Source: Gordionus sp. m RMFG-2023 (Eukaryota > Nematomorpha > Gordioida > Chordodea > Parachordodidae). From it: 64,000 nucleotides of DNA. Every line of letters starts with the position of its first letter. The stretch's first letter is position 1. The position numbers and the translations under genes are program-made. The stretch covers positions 9,121,985 to 9,185,984 of the forward strand of contig NC_088776.1 of assembly GCF_954871325.1 (NCBI RefSeq). Reading direction: 5' to 3'. The notes under the pieces are model-generated. The model searched no databases. It worked only from the letters and a program-made list of their open reading frames with translations, and had not been told where the DNA came from. Shown here piece by piece: positions 46,148 through 59,000 of the stretch.

Positions 46148-47136
46148 TTGATTAGTTACATTAATAAAGCCTTAGGGATGTCAAAGCCATAAAGGCCAAG
46201 ATATCCAGTTACATCCACTTTTTCCTATAAAGGGAAAAAGTTAAAGGATGTAACGGCGAAGCCTGCCTACCCCCCTAAAAAATTTCTGCCCTCTTAGGCG
46301 GTGATGTTTCCCTATTTTTAAATTCACCTTTTTAATTATAATGATATTCTTTCAGAAAATTTAAAAAGAATAACTTAAATTATTTTATCTCTACTAACAA
46401 CTATCGACATTTTGTGAATATAAAGAAGTTATTTTTTAGATAATAAATTCAATTAAAAGCCCCATCATTTGCAATTTATATATTATTTATAGCATTATGT
46501 GCTTGCTGAAAATGTAAACCTTTTAATTACACTTCAGAAAATTTTATTTGGAAAATAATGTGTATGATTGTTTGCAATATATAGATTTGGTTGATGAATT
46601 GTATTATAATAGGTCTATAATAAAAATATTAATTTTTACAGCAATAAATTTTGTCCTATTTGATCTCAAAATTTAATAGATAACCCCCCCCCCCCCCCAC
46701 CCATATGAAAAAGAGAAATAAAATGAAATAAAATAATATATTTACTTTTTCTCCAAGGACGTCCTTCTTCTTTCTTCATGGTGCCCCGGCTCTGGGTGGT
46801 GGACTTGAATGAGGTGACTACCTAACCTAATGAGGACCAAGAACCAAAAAAATTCCCTAGCACGTTCTTTCACGCCAAAAGCTTCTTTCTACATAATGCC
46901 CCGGCTCTGGGTGTTGGACTGGAATATGATAACCAGCACAGCACCTAACCTAATGTGACAACCTAGAAAGAACTGATATGGAAGTTGAACGATAGGCTAT
47001 GAATTCTATATAATGAGACCAATGATGATTTAATAATAATTCTAAAATCCATGTAAGAAGAAAAGTTATAAATTAAAATTATATGCCGCTATTATGGTAT
47101 AAATTATTAAAATAATTTAAATGTAAATCAATCATA
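46148..47136. other. AT-rich DNA with short repeats
   Basis: An inverted pair GTTACATCC / GGATGTAAC with the arms CTTTTTCC and GGGAAAAAG encloses TATAAA near 46203-46251. A C run lies at 46684-46699. A unit containing GCCCCGGCTCTGGGTG and ACCTAACCTAATG occurs twice, at about 46780-46832 and 46897-46962. I see no gene. Confidence 0.5.
46712..46780. repeat. Direct repeat, copy 1 (partner at 48545-48620)
   Basis: AAAATAATATATTTACTTTT followed by TCTCCAAGGACGTCCTTCTT appears here and, nearly unchanged, 1.8 kb downstream. It brackets the segment with the small repeated ORF. Confidence 0.8.
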
Positions 47137-47406
47137 ATGGACATATTTGAATACATAAAAAGCCTTAAAAAATATTTACTTAATAATGAATTAACAGTTG
47201 AATTTCTTAGCGAAATGCCTATTGATATTTTTCATATTTTTGATTTCTTGAATTATGACCAATTGTGGAAATTAACTGAATTACCTAAAGATAAATTCTT
47301 AGATACAATTAAAAAATATTTACTTAATAATGAATTAACAGTTGATTTCTTAGTGAAATGCCTATTGATATTTTTCATATTTTTGATGACCAATTGTGGA
47401 AATTAA
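47137..47406 (+). CDS. Small unknown ORF made of a 48-codon repeat
   Basis: An 89-codon frame from an ATG. The unit KKYLLNNELTVEFLSEMPID occurs twice (144-bp period at DNA level), and a third decayed unit follows the stop. Leu/Asp/Phe-rich, no signal or membrane segment and no family I recognise. The second unit loses similarity near the end because of a deletion of about 18 bp. It may be a relic of a repeat-protein gene or a chance frame in tandem DNA. Confidence 0.3.
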   Translation: MDIFEYIKSLKKYLLNNELTVEFLSEMPIDIFHIFDFLNYDQLWKLTELPKDKFLDTIKKYLLNNELTVDFLVKCLLIFFIFLMTNCGN

Positions 47407-48584
47407 CTAAATTACCAAAAGATTAATTCTTAGATATAATTAAAAATATTACAAAGTTAAACCATTAAAAATCCTAAACAAGAAGATAAAACTATAATTT
47501 TAAGTCTATATTAAAATGTAATTTAAACATATGAATTAAAAGATTTAAAAGATAAAAATCATATGATTGATTTAAAAAATTATAAAATTAATATAACTCT
47601 TATAAGTAATAATTAATATGATAAAAAAGTTTTTGAAATTTAAAGCTTTGAAGACAAGAGGTTATGTAACATCTTCATTTTAGATAAATATTTAAATAAT
47701 GTGATGAGGAGATCATTTTCTAAAAATTATCTTATGAAGAATTATTATTTAAAAAAAAACACTTTTTGAATTAAAACTAGGGTGTGAAATTAAATAATTT
47801 TTTTAAAGAGAGGGAAATGTGAATAATATTTTATTTGCATATTTTAACCTCGTGGATTGAATATATAAATAAAAATAAATTAAATACTAAAACGCAAAAA
47901 ATTAAATAAACACTAAAACGCGTAAAAATAAATTGGACACTAAAACGCTAAAAATATTATATAACAATCTTATTGATTTATCATTCTTCACTTATTTTTA
48001 TATCCAACTTGATGAATTATTATTTCTCATTATTCGCAACTTACTGATGATAATAACAATTTTGAAAAATGATAATAATAACAACTGAGTACTACCAAGC
48101 AAGCTATATGACAAAATCATGATTTATGGAGATAACTTTCGATAAGGATATCAAGCTTACGATTTAAACAAACCAACGATTTGGACAAGCCAACGATTAA
48201 GATGTGACTGATGCAACATTGACAACCAAAACGATAAACCATTAAGACAACAAACTCTCTATGACTGCTTAAATAAACTTATGGGAAGGCTTTTTTAGAA
48301 GAGGGAGAATGTTATATTATAGAAATTAATAAATTAATATATAATATATTTTGGTTAATAAATAGTATATGTTTATAATGAAACGCACATTCATTTAATT
48401 ATGTTTATTCAAATCGCGCATTCATTTAATTAATAACTTATTCAAATTATATTTTTATTTTAGTTTTACCTTTTATTTTTATATGTTAACCTTTTTAATA
48501 TTATATTCTAATTTTAGTTTGTAAAAATGTTATATATATATGATATGAAAAAGATAAATAAAATGAGATAAAATAATATATTAA
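47407..48584. other. AT-rich spacer
   Basis: No gene is apparent. CACTAAAACGC is repeated three times at about 47895-47950. A purine-rich GAAGAGGGAGAATG followed by TTATATTATAG at about 48298-48320 resembles the polypurine-tract/LTR junction of a retroelement fossil, but no second LTR was found. Confidence 0.35.
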
Positions 48585-49590
48585 CTTTTTCTCCAAGGAC
48601 GTCCTTCTTCTTTCTTCATTTTCTTTTCCGTTTCGATTTACTTTTCTCTTTCTATATCCTTTCTTCTTTTCTTTCCATATTTTATTTTATTTTATTCCAT
48701 TATCATTTCCCTTCCGCTTCCCTTTACCGTTTTATTTCACTAATCATTTTTCTTTTTTTACCTATCCCTTTTTACATTTTTCTTTTCTTTTCGTTTTTAA
48801 TTTTATTTTTCCGACTCCTTTCCCCTTTCTTTACCTTTTTCTTTTCCTTTCCCTTTCCCTTTTTCTTTTCATTCTCATTTTCCTTGCCACATTTTCTTCT
48901 CCTACATTCCTTTTTCTTTCCCTATTCTTTTCCTTTTTCATTTTCTTCTTCTTTCTCTTTACCTTTTTCTTTTCATTACCCTACTTTTTCTTTCTCCTTT
49001 TTTTCCTATTTTTTTTCCTTTTCCCATTTTCTCTTTTAAATTCTTTTCCATCTTAATTTTCTTTCTCTTTCCTTTGTTTCCCTTTTAATTTCTATTATTA
49101 CCTTCCCCTATCTTCTCATTCCCCTTCCCTGTAATTTTTCCTTTTTCTTTTTTTTTCTTTACCTTTACCTTTTCATTCCCATTTTCTTTTCTTTTCTTTT
49201 CTTTTCTTTTCTTTTCTTTTCTTTTCTTTTCTTTTCTTTTCTTTTCTTTTCTTTTCTTTTCTTTTCTTTTCTTTTCTTTTCTTTTCTTTTCTTTTCTTTT
49301 CTTTTCTTTTCTTTTCTTTTCTTTTCTTTTCTTTTCTTTTCTTTTCTTTTCTTTTCTTTTCTTTTCTTTTCTTTTCTTTTCTTTTCTTTTCTTTTCTTTT
49401 CTTTTCTTTTCTTTTCTTTTCTTTTCTTTTCTTTTCTTTTCTTTTCTTTTCTTTTCTTTTCTTTCCTTTACTTTCCTTTCCTTTTACTTTTCTATTTTCT
49501 TTTACATTTCTTTTACATTTCTCTTCCTTTTCTTTTAGCTTTTTCATTTTGCTTCTCCATTCCCCTCTTCTTTCCCTTTTCTTTACCTTT
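48585..49590. repeat. 1 kb polypyrimidine tract
   Basis: The plus strand is almost only C and T for a kilobase (the minus strand is purine). It begins with the second copy of the TCTCCAAGGACGTCCTTCTT repeat and contains the pure microsatellite at 49180-49465. The Lys/Arg/Glu-rich frame on the minus strand is an artefact of this repeat. Confidence 0.95.
49180..49465. repeat. (TTTTC)n microsatellite
   Basis: A perfect pentanucleotide array of about 57 units, interrupted only at its right edge. Confidence 0.98.
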
Positions 49591-52061
49591 CTATTCTCGT
49601 TTTTTCCCTTGCCGTTAAAATTGTAAATCTCGCTTATATCTTTTAAAACTTTAAAGGCAATATTGAAAATAATATATATAGATGATGGAAAGAATCATAT
49701 TCAGAATGTGTACTTATTTCCCTCATTTATAGCGATTTAAAAAAACTCAATTAAAATACAAGAATTTACTTCCTTAATATCCATTAATATTAATTTCAAA
49801 TTTACTTTAAAAATTTTCTAGCATGATAATGATAATGATGAATTAATATATTAACAAAAAAAATGACAACGAATACGCAAAATTAACTTCCCATTATTAA
49901 TATAATAGCGCCATTTCTGATTCCCAGGCTAAAACCCCCCCCCCCCCAAACCGACGGCCGAGATAGGGCCTAGCCCTAGTTCCTATCTAATAAAATTATT
50001 ATATTTTTGATTTTTATATGTTTTTAAAATATATGATAACATATATAAATTTCAAATATTCCTAGAACTATTACTTAAATGTCTGTGGACTGATTAAAAA
50101 GAGAATAGAGAAACACAGACAACACTCATCAATTTAATATATATCTAATTGATTTATAAAGCAATGGACAATTTTATTACTAGATATCTATGTTAAATGA
50201 GTAGATTCTGTTGGTTGAAAATAGCGACCCAATGCCTTTATAGCATGTTGATGTTTATGTTATCATCAGTATTAATAAATTAAATATAATGAATATAGAA
50301 GGTATTTAGTAAATGATAATATTTTATATGATTAATAACCCTTCTCGAATTTTTCAAATTGTTGCACCGGATGAACAAACAGCACCTAAATTCGATATTT
50401 GTAGTATGAATAAAATTCAATATAGAAATTGCGATTGCTAACTATGAGTTTAGGGGAATGAGCCTATGTGTAGCGATGACATGACTTAGCATATAACAAA
50501 TATTCCTTAGAAAAATAATCAATTTTTTTTTATAAATATTCAAACTCAATATTTAATTTTAGAATTATTTATCTCGTTAACAAATATCATATGATTGCGA
50601 TGAACATATGTTAAATGGGAATTTCAATAAAAATAACATTAATTTATGCATTTTTCTTTTTTATATCTATATTACCTAAGATTGGAAAAATTATATTCAA
50701 ACTGTTTATCTTATCTCTTCTAGTCTATATTTTACAACACTTAATGCAAAATATAATGGTAAATTATTATTTAATATTTTGAACTATATTTAATTTAGCA
50801 TTTTAAAGATTTCCATTTGCCAGAACATCTAAAATTAAATCTTAAAAAGAACTGATTTTTATTTCTTGTTTTATCTTATAAATTTAAATCATAAAAATGA
50901 TTTAAATAATTTCATAAATGTTAAATAATTATATGTTAATAAATTTATATAATAAATAAGAGCAAAATTTTTATTCCTTAAATGCCTTTATATGATTTTC
51001 TATACCAAAAATAATATTAAATCAATATTTACTAGTTGGATTATGTTAATTTATTTGGTAGCAAAATTTTTAATACCATTCCAAAATTATATTAAATAAT
51101 TGTTGATTTTTATTAATTATTTGATTCATTGTATTAATAATAAAATTCTGACAAGAATGAAAACTATACACAAATTGATTTACAAATTATTGAGTAGAAA
51201 TAATTCTTAGCAGTATTCCTATTTTATTAAGATTGATTTATTTATGTTATAAAACATTAACACCAGGCTGAAAACCCCCATGGAACTCCCCTCAGAAAAT
51301 ATTTTAATTTTTTTGATATGTGAATATTAAATTATTCATAATTTTTGAAAACCTCATTTTAGTAGTGGAGGATTACCTAAATTATTCCAAAAATTTATGA
51401 TTTTTTATTCCAATTAATTTTGCTATTTTTTAACAATTCTCCCACACTAGGACATTTTATTCCATAAAATGGTATTTTGTCATCATTACAACCATTTTTC
51501 CCACATATCAATGTATTTGGCAAAAAATCTTTGAAGAAAAATTAAGATTTTTTTTAAAAAGATAAAAATTTATTTCATCATAAAGCATTTTTTATGCATA
51601 AAAATCACAAAAGATTTGGAATATTATTTAAAATATTTGATCAAATATCTTGTTGAAACTAAAAAAAATCTTATTTTGAAGTGCATTTGGCCTATGCATA
51701 AAGATTTTGCAGCTATACAGAAAGGTTAGACATCTATTAAGAAAATATCTAGGCTTGCGTATTGATAAAATTGTCTAAATCGAGAAACAATATTAATCAA
51801 CATCTTATTTTGTTATTTATCAAAAGTATATTTATTACACACTATTTGTCAAATTTTATTTTTTATTTTAGTAAATTTAAATAATAAATATAAGTTTGTA
51901 AAAACTCATAATCATTAAAAAACATAAGATTGTATGTGTTCAAAATTGTACAATAAACATTAAAAAACATTAGATTGTATGTGTTCAAAATTGTACAAGA
52001 GTTGTATTAATATCGAGGTTTAAATAAGTACACCTGAAAACTCGTTAATAATTTTATATTA
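49591..52061. other. AT-rich spacer
   Basis: I see no gene here. A C run lies at 49936-49946. A unit of about 50 bp containing AGATTGTATGTGTTCAAAAT is duplicated at about 51915-52000. Confidence 0.45.
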
Positions 52062-52069
52062 GAAACTAG

Positions 52070-52782
52070 TAGGGCTGCGCTGATATTAAATATTGGATCG
52101 GCACATTTAGCATTTCAAAAAAATATGGCCAGTATTTATTTTTGTTTTTGGTTATTACATGATTGTATTTTATATATTCATATGTTTTTAGGTTATAAAT
52201 AATTTTATAATAATAAATTAATGAAAAGAACTAAACTAAAATTTATTTGTTGTAATGTTTAAAAAATAATAGTTTAAAATTTTACACTACTCTTTGTTAT
52301 AATATCTGCAACAAGAAAAGGAGTGTTGCTAAACGTTTCGATTTAGCTAATTTAAAAAACGGTTCACTCAAGATAATGTCCAAAACTAAATTACTTAATC
52401 TTATTGATTTTGCCTATATATGGCAGAAAGGTTTGGACTTCCATTGGCAAAATTTTGAGGCTTAGGTGATAATATTTTGGTCAAAATTTTGATTTAGTCC
52501 TTTTTAAAATCGGCTAAATTGAGCTGTTTAACAACACAATATTCACCCATAAACATTGCAAATATTTTAAATGAGATTATTTACTTTTGTTTTGTTTAAT
52601 AAAAAAAAATACACGTAAATCATTCGTGAAGTTAATTTTTTTTTTAAAATAGAAAATTTGAAATTTTTATTACATTGATACAAAAGATAGATGGTGAATA
52701 AAAATCAATATAAGTATCGGAATCAGATCAGGTTTTTAGTAATATAGGATCGGTCAAAAATTTGTGGATTGGCACAGCCCTA
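52070..52782. mobile_element. hAT-type MITE with TAGGGCTG ends and 8-bp target duplication
   Basis: The flanks GAAACTAG (52062-52069 and 52783-52790) are identical. The ends TAGGGCTGCGCTGAT and ATTGGCACAGCCCTA are inverse matches, with GGATCGG subterminal motifs on both sides. It is non-coding. A second element is nested at 52321-52546. A related, more decayed copy lies at 57728-58285. Confidence 0.88.
52321..52546. mobile_element. Nested short element with GTGTTG(C/T)TAAAC ends
   Basis: Left GTGTTGCTAAACG and right TGTTTAACAACAC are inverse, with CGATTTAGCTAATTT / AATCGGCTAAATTGAGC inside them. It contains the dispersed block GGCAGAAAGGTTTGGACTTC. This is the clearest full copy of the short family related by its ends to the 8.25 kb hAT. 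Confidence 0.75.
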
Positions 52783-52790
52783 GAAACTAG

Positions 52791-55700
52791 TAAAGGCTTA
52801 GCCATATATCGATATCGTCTTGAGCAAGGCCTGACAAATAATCGGGTCCAACGGTAAAAATAATTTCTTTCTATTCGTTAAGAAAGTGCGCATAAATTGA
52901 GCTTTTACGTTTTGCAGCACATTTTTTATTAATAAGAAGGTAACGCATCGTTTGTTTAAATCGAGGCTGGATTTCTAGTTTTATATTAGAATATGTTAGT
53001 TTGAATGGAAATAATTTACGAGCCTTTAAATTATAAAAAATATTGAAACAAACTAGTTTGCCTTTTTAAAATGGTTCGATGCAAACGCAAATAATGCACT
53101 TCAAATGGTATGGTGCAAATTGGTAAAATTACTGTTTGGAAAATTTCTTTTATAGAAAAACGTTTATAGAGGAAACGCCTATAAAGCAGGGGCTTCATTA
53201 ACCTTTATGATTTCAGGTGGCTCAATTTTTTTAAAAAAAATTATTTTCAAAATGACCATTTTTTAGCTAACATTTATAAAATGACTTTTTATAGAGAATG
53301 ATTTTATATAGAATTACTTTACATAGAACTATTTTATAAGAGAAGTATTTTATGTATAGAATGATTTATCAATAAATATTATTTCTAAAATTAATCATTT
53401 CAACAAATTTTAAGTCTCAAAAATGAACATTTACCGTCTAATTTAATTATATTTGAGATTTAAGAACTCCTTCCTTTTATCCAATTTGCCTAAAATTTTT
53501 AGGAATAAGGACAATTACTTACTCATGCGCAAGGGCATATCTCCAATTTTATTTTTGGACCCGTTTGAAAATTTTATCTACTTAATAAACCAAATTAAAT
53601 CAGAATTAAAAACAATTAAGGTTATACAGAAGAATTTATTAAACATAATATTCTTTCAAAATAATTATGAAATTTTATTGATTGCATTTTATAAGGAATA
53701 ATTTATGCTCTAATAATTTTAACCTTTTTATTGATACAAATTAAATCTAATAGGCTATCTAACCGAAATTATCCTACCATTTTATTTTATATAATTTATC
53801 TGTTTAACACATATTAATATTATGTTATTTATTTAGATAAGTTTTAACTACGATTAATTTGAGTTATATAATAAATATAATTCATATATTTAAAATTTGA
53901 TTAATAGTCAAATAAACTTAAATATAAGTTTTTTTTCAGCACCCCTTAGAGGATATGAATAATGATATATATTTTGTTATTCATAAAATTTTGAATAATT
54001 TTTTTTAAATAAGTTTCGGGATTTTAGTATATTTAAAGATCATCCTAAGATAAAGTTGATATTTATAAAATATAACATCACATGCCAAGTGCGCCAGTAG
54101 ATAGACTTTTTAGTGTGGCTAAAAAAATGTCTTTACAGATAAAAGGGGTGTCTTAATGCATAAATTTTAAGAATGCTTTATGATTAAACTTTAACAATTG
54201 GATAACTATATTTTGAATATGCATTGTTAAAATATAATAATTATTGCATTTAATTATATATTTTGTACATAATCAATTAAAAAATTATTTTGGCTCACTT
54301 CCAAAATTTAACAATGGAATCTTAAGGTATATGTACACTCTACATAATTATAACAAAAAATGTCTCTTGAGAAAATTTAATCTATACATAGATATATTTG
54401 TAAAAAAGGTAATTAAATACAGATATATTTTTAGATGACGTACCTTTAATCCATTTGAAAACTTTTTAAGAACTCGGGAATTTACTATATTATTTATAGA
54501 TTTAGTATTTTTGTTAAACAGCTTCTAAAATAGAAAAAAATAAGCATATAATATTATTTATAAATGTATAAAATATTAGCTTCAAATTTAAAATTTATAT
54601 TTAATTTTTTTTAAACAGCTCGTTAAATTTTTAGGGTCGGGGTTTCGGGTTGGCTGAGCTTTGCAGATTTCTAATAGAAGCTAATACTGATTAATCATTA
54701 TTCACAATTTTTTTATGAATAAAAGTAAGAATAAATAGAATATTGTTTTCTATTTATTAAAATTAAATATTAACCCAACCCTACGTTAGCTAACCCTTTA
54801 ATCTTACATCATCTAAAATTTGGATTTATGAAAAAAAAACTGGTATTTACCGGGCCAATATATTTTTAACCTTAACCAATATCTCTCTAATCTTTAAATC
54901 TTATTTCTTTTATTTAGCATAGAAGAGTTTGATTTCAAAAAATCTATAACCAGGCCCATAATTTTCAATTACTTGCCAGCTTTTATACAGTTTTTAGTTT
55001 GATGTAAGCAAAACTAATATTACCATAACATAGATTGATAAATTATTATTTAGAAAAAAATTTACGTCCAAATTTTTGAAATTTTATTCTTAAATATTTA
55101 ACGTTTTTGTTACAGTTTCAAGCATTGTTAAATCATAATAAAATTGAGTCAACAGAAATTAATAATTATTGAAAACCGCTTTGGACATATGGTATAATTT
55201 TATAAAGACTATGTTAAAAATGATAAAATTAAATTATTTTATTAAGGAAAACACTGAGAAATAAATCTGAAAAAAAATTCGTCTCAAAAACATATCACAT
55301 GAAAAAAATAATCCAGAAAAAAACACACCGAAAGGTAATATTAAATCTCTGAAAATTAAAATCTATAAATAAACAACTATAGAATTGGAAAATCCAGCCC
55401 ATAAATAAAATTAACAATATCATAGGGCTGAGAATCAGTTAAAAAATTTATTGGCTTTAAAAATTTATTATCCAACAAACGCAGGTAGGTTTGGCTAAAG
55501 GTTAAACCAATAGGAATAAATTTTTACAGAAATAAATTTCGCCCTATTTCTAATAGATAACCACCAAATAAATTAATCCCACCTCTCGCCTATTCTCACC
55601 ATAAAACCATCAAACCACTCAGTAAAAATTGAAAGCAAACTGTTCCTCCCCCCCTACCCCCCCCCCCTCCATCACCCCGCCCGTGTAGATGGTATATGGT

Positions 55701-56087
55701 AATACATCTACTTTTTATATTATTAAAATAATAAAATTTGAAACAAATAATTCTTTAACAAGAAAGTATATGATGAATTTGAGGTGGAATGATTAGCATA
55801 GTATCGTTAAACGGATAGATTTGTGCTGATTAGTAAAAACGGATTTAGCCAAAAAAATACTGCCTAATCCTCCAGATTTTATTAGTAAGCCCAAATGTTT
55901 GTGTAATTGGATAAAAAATTGAGTTAGTCGTTTTTAAGAATCGGCTCTCGAGCCATTTAAATTTTAAACACACTATGATTATCCTTTATTGGCCATGATT
56001 TAGCATACTTACATCTATTTTTTGATCAGTCGATGATGCCCTCTATCCTGAATTTTTTTTTGTAATGTAAAATTATAAATTATAATA
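52791..56087. other. AT-rich DNA upstream of MARCH6
   Basis: I see no gene. It contains an hAT transposase scrap (54082-54156) and a dispersed-repeat copy at about 55815-55970. C runs near 55647-55679 mark another decayed MITE. The MARCH6 promoter should lie just before 56088, but I recognise no core motif. Confidence 0.4.
54082..54156 (+). pseudogene. hAT transposase C-terminal scrap
   Basis: A short open stretch reads MPSAPVDRLFSVAKKM, the SAPVERLFS-type core of the hAT dimerisation domain, from a family different from those at 4147, 14356 and 40760. No element ends were found around it. Confidence 0.6.
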
Positions 56088-59000
56088 ATGAAAAATGATA
56101 TAAATGAGGAGTCAGGTATAAATTTAATATAGTTTTATATAGAAATTTATTAAACTTATTTTTTTTATTGATTTATAGATGACATATGTCGAGTATGTAG
56201 ATCAGAGGGTAGTTTAGATAATCCTCTATTCTATCCTTGTGTTTGCCATGGCACAATCAAATATGTTCATCAAGATTGGTAAAATCAACATTTGATAATC
56301 TTTATAATTTTATTTTAAAGTCTTGTTCAATGGCTGAAATATAGCAAAAAGGAAAGTTGTGAACTCTGTAAACATCCATTTACATTTATTCCAAGTTTAA
56401 GATATTAATCAATAACTAACCATAAATTTAAAATATTAGTATATGCTACAGATATGCCTAAAAGCATACCATTATCTGTTATTATTTATGGAATCTTAAA
56501 TACAATATTTAAAGTGTTTAAAAATTGGTTTCATTATACTTTGGTTATAATTGCATGGTTAGTTATGGTTCCATTTGCTGCATGTATAATAAAATGTATT
56601 TTATTCTCATATAATTTTTTTTTTTAGCAAGAATATATACTGCTATTTTTCACCTAAATGCCTCAGCTTTGCTTCCAACATCATTGACTTATTTAGATAG
56701 GTTTATTTACAATATTATAAGATCATTAAAGCATTTACTTTGTTTACAGTAAACAATTATTATTGTCGTATGCTCAAGGAATTATAATAGTTGTATGTGG
56801 TCTATGTATGTTTATGTGTATAGTTTGGTTGAAAGAACAAATACTTTCTACAGAAGAAATAAATGATTGGTTAGTTAATGTACCTGTTCAATCTCCACCA
56901 ATCCCTACAACAAATTCTGCAATAAATGATCAAATTGAAATACCTACAAATCCTGATACAAATGTGAAAGAATCAAATGCGGACTTAATTTACAATGAAA
57001 AAGTAAATATAAATGTCTATAGCTTAATTTAAATATATTATTTATGCCTTATTTTTTAATTGAATACTTAAAATAAATAATATTTAGCCTCTAAATTTAC
57101 CCAAGACCAGAGATTTGGACATGAATATGCCATCTACATCCAAAAATTACTTAATAAGTTCCAACAACAATAATTTAAATACAAATGAAAAGCCTGAAAA
57201 TATTGAAAACCACAATATTATGTATAAAAATACAATTGCAGAATCTAAAGATTTTGGACTTGCTTTTGAAAATAGTAAAAATAGTTATCAACCTTTCAAT
57301 AGTTTTCCAAATCATGATAACATACTAAAAATAGATAAAATATTCCCAGAAAAGTTATGTGAAAATTCATTGAAAGTTTCTGACCCACAATCTGCTCTTA
57401 ACATCAATATCTCACCAAACTCATTAATTAGTGACAAAGTCATTGAGAAACCACTTGAAATCTCAACTGATATACATGGTAATAATTTGGCAGCTACTGA
57501 CAATGATGCAGCCACAACCCAAGACAGTGCCACACTAAGCGATGAACCAAGAGAAATTCCAGTACAAGCAATTCAACCTGTCCAACCTGCACCTGCTTTA
57601 TTAGCTGGACTTGATAGTGATAAAATGATAAATAAATAAAAAATTAAAAATTTTAGTATCTATCTCTAGGGAGGTATCATATTCAACATTGGATTTAATT
57701 GTTCATTCATATTTTTAAGAATGCTAATAGGACTGTACCGATCCATCCACAAAATTTTAATCCAATAATGATACACACTTGATCTGATAACCAATAATGA
57801 TCCAGTATTTGAATAGGTTTTTATTTGCCATATTTTAAACCCAATATTATAAAAAAATTAAAAATTTTTATGCAAAAAATAACTAAATGTGAATATAAAC
57901 TGGACAAAACAAGAAACATTGATATTTTCCATTTCTTATGACTAAGGTCTAAAGCAATATTTGATGCATTATCACAATTAATTAAGTATACTTTATTTTC
58001 TATTCTCCAAAAGGGGTTAATATCCCATTTAAAATATGGCTCGTTAAATATTTTAAAATTCGTGTCTTGTTGGGGAAACTAATATCACTATTTAGATACT
58101 TTTACTTTCAAAATAATTATTTATTTTTTTAAACATTGCAATTACAGATATATTAAATGTTGGTTATTACTATTATGAGATTACATTCTTAAATAAATAA
58201 TAAAAAGGATGATAAATATCAGATCAGATTGGCTTCTTTGAAAATATCGTTTTTGATCCAATCAAATATTAAATATGGGTGCAGCCCTAAATATTAGTAA
58301 TCAGCTTACATCGTTAAATTGGCTAATCAGACATTAAATGGTGAATAAAATTTTGTTTAAAAATATAATTATAAAAATTCTTTTTAAAAATATGGTAAAT
58401 TTTCTTTGAGTAGTTCTATTTCATATTAAGTGCCGGTCAATCCGAGTCCAAATTTAATCCACACCATTTATCGAAATTTCAATACATATTAGCTGGTGGT
58501 TCGCCATTTTGGTTTTATCTGATATAAACAATTTACTTTAAAAATTTTATGAAAAAAAATCAGAAATTACTTAGATTATAAAATGTTTTTTTGTATACGT
58601 AAAACCAAAATGGCATTCAACAACGCTTCGGGGCACAGCCAGATAGTATTTCGCCGATCTAACTGAACTCCAATTGGTCAAACTTGGACAGATATTTTCT
58701 CGGAATCGGTCAGATTAACACAACGATTTTTTAAAAAAATGTGTTTTATACTAGACTTGAACCTCGGCATGCTTTTTATAAATGTTATTTTCAAACAAAG
58801 TTTGAGTGAAAAAATTTTTTTGCATAAAATTTTGAGCTTAATATTCATTATAAAGATTTTTAATGTATAAAAATCGCAAAAGATGTACTTAATATATTTT
58901 TTTGCGAAAATTAAAAGCTGCCAAAAAATTATTGTAAAAAAAGATCATAAAATTCTAATCCAGTTGATATGGCCTAATAAAATAAATATTATAAATTAAC

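Noticed and set aside
49173-49547. 124-aa Lys/Arg/Glu-rich frame on the minus strand
   Set aside because: It is a translation of the TTTTC microsatellite.
53453-53701. 82-aa frame upstream of MARCH6, and the 64-aa frame at 54244-54438
   Set aside because: The composition matches random A/T-rich DNA, with no domain, splice context or similarity that I recognise.
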